In this document: piece after piece, positions 11,029-11,890 of the stretch
Numbering within the stretch: position 1 is the first letter of the stretch
How the letters are laid out: each line of letters begins with the position of its first letter
From: an uncultured Collinsella sp.
Lineage (GTDB): Bacteria; Actinomycetota; Coriobacteriia; Coriobacteriales; Coriobacteriaceae
Assembly: GCA_900544425.1 (NCBI GenBank)
Contig: UQUX01000050.1
Coordinates: 1-11,890 of the forward strand
DNA length: 11,890 bases
Reading direction: 5' to 3'
Translations under genes and position numbers: made by a program
The notes under the pieces: generated by a model
Databases searched by the model: none
What the model was told of the DNA's origin: nothing
Seen by the model: only the letters and a program-made list of their open reading frames with translations

Positions 11029-11890
11029 CGCTGATCACCCTCGCGCGACCAGGGAAGGCGAATACGCGGGCGTTCGGTGCGCATTGCACAGTCGGCGACC
11101 ATATCGCTCCAAGGGCCGACGGCGCACCCCAGTTCCACGAGCATCTCGCGCGTGGCCTCGCGCACGCTGGTCGCAAAAGCGCTGGTCTGCCCCACTGCCT
11201 CGTCAGCGCGCCCAAACGCCATGAGCGCGGCGAGATCCTGCCCGCCATCGGCGATACGAATCTTGGAGCTCAACGCACAGGCAATCTCAAAGCGCATGGC
11301 TACGTCCTCGTCTGCCCCGCGCGCACCGAACCGGTTGAACACGGCGCTCATGCGCGTGCGCGGCACACCTACTCGACTTGCCAGTTCAATGACGCGCGAC
11401 GCCGATGTCGCGGACGACACCGCCGCATCGCCAACGACCAGGCAACGGTCGCTCGCCGCCACCGCAGCCGCCACGGCATCGCCCCAAAAGACCGAGGTAT
11501 CGATAAAGACCACGTCGGATTCGCGACGCAGGACATCAAGCAATAGCTCCACCGGACGTGCCATGAGCTCGGCTTGCTCGGGCGCCGCGACGGGACCCCA
11601 GAGCGTAACGCCCGGCGCCACGCGCATCGATGTGGCTACGATATCCGGCTCGGTGAGCGCGCCCGCCGCCGACGGCTCGATAAGTGCCGCCATATCGCGC
11701 GGAGCATCGACGCCTAACAAGTCGTAAAGGTTTCCAAACATCAGGTCCAGGTCGAGCACGGCGGCACGCAAGCCCAACAGCGACGATGCGTGTGCCATGG
11801 TGGCAACGATCGTCGACTTGCCGCAACCGCCCGAACCCGAAATGGCGCAGATGACCGGAGCTCGATGCTGCGGAGCGGCAGCGTCTGCCG
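11025..11890 (-). CDS. tadZ: TadZ/CpaE-like ParA-family ATPase, 5' end beyond window
   Basis: The visible 287 residues form a MinD/ParA-type domain: a Walker A region ISGSGGCGKST (16-26), the Walker A' segment VLDLDLMFGNL, and a Walker B-like VVFIDTS. TadZ/CpaE proteins localise the Tad machinery to a cell site, often at a pole. The signature lysine that precedes GG in ParA/MinD loops (KGGxGKT) is Ser here, while the second, phosphate-binding Lys is kept. Atypical P-loops are common in CpaE/TadZ. The receiver-like N-terminal region expected for the family lies outside the window. Its stop overlaps the tadA start. The TadZ call depends on this context as well as on the domain. Confidence 0.88.
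   Translation of the reverse strand, partial: ADAAAPQHRAPVICAISGSGGCGKSTIVATMAHASSLLGLRAAVLDLDLMFGNLYDLLGVDAPRDMAALIEPSAAGALTEPDIVATSMRVAPGVTLWGPVAAPEQAELMARPVELLLDVLRRESDVVFIDTSVFWGDAVAAAVAASDRCLVVGDAAVSSATSASRVIELASRVGVPRTRMSAVFNRFGARGADEDVAMRFEIACALSSKIRIADGGQDLAALMAFGRADEAVGQTSAFATSVREATREMLVELGCAVGPWSDMVADCAMRTERPRIRLPWSREGDQR

Overview
The window looks like a chromosomal segment of a high-GC, Gram-positive actinobacterium. The best guess is class Coriobacteriia, close to Collinsella. This rests on codon use rich in GC at third positions, Flp/TadE proteins of actinobacterial type without any secretin, and a ribbon-helix-helix antitoxin N-terminus that I remember from Coriobacteria and Bifidobacteria. 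The taxon is inferred from memory and not from a search. Every gene I can support lies on the minus strand, so reading order runs from high to low coordinates.

11890 to 3728 is one tightly packed Tad (tight adherence, Flp pilus) operon. Its order is tadZ-like ATPase (5' end outside the window), tadA motor ATPase, tadB and tadC platform proteins, flp major pilin, a single-pass membrane protein of unknown function, a second Flp-like small prepilin, a TadE pseudopilin, a 721-residue TadG-like protein, a second TadE pseudopilin and a DUF192 protein. Neighbouring genes overlap or lie within 10 bases of each other at every junction, which implies one polycistronic, translationally coupled unit. TadZ would place the machine, TadA would power it, TadB/TadC would form the membrane platform, Flp would form the filament, and the TadE/TadG proteins would act as minor components. 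The prepilin peptidase and the RcpC/CpaB-like gene are not in the window and may lie upstream of 11890.

3669 to 3119 holds a small two-gene module: a candidate BrnT-like toxin followed by an overlapping ribbon-helix-helix antitoxin, with an inverted repeat just upstream. It follows the Tad operon with no obvious terminator between them.

3055 to 2876 is a tRNA-Phe (GAA) transcription unit with its own consensus promoter and an intrinsic terminator. Its acceptor stem carries a U4.C69 mismatch.

2742 to 1 is a second operon-like run. It starts with an intracellular family-5 glycoside hydrolase relative that has lost the canonical catalytic acid/base glutamate, continues with rsmI (16S rRNA methyltransferase), and ends with the 5' part of metG (methionyl-tRNA synthetase), which leaves the window at base 1. 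Upstream of the hydrolase are a candidate -10 box, a TetR-type palindrome and a leader hairpin.

The items most worth attention are the probable pseudo-glycosidase, the candidate toxin-antitoxin pair, the GC hairpin just after flp, the large cysteine-rich TadG-like protein with a CxxCH motif, and the prepilin-like motif shared by four proteins with Ala instead of Gly before the cut.
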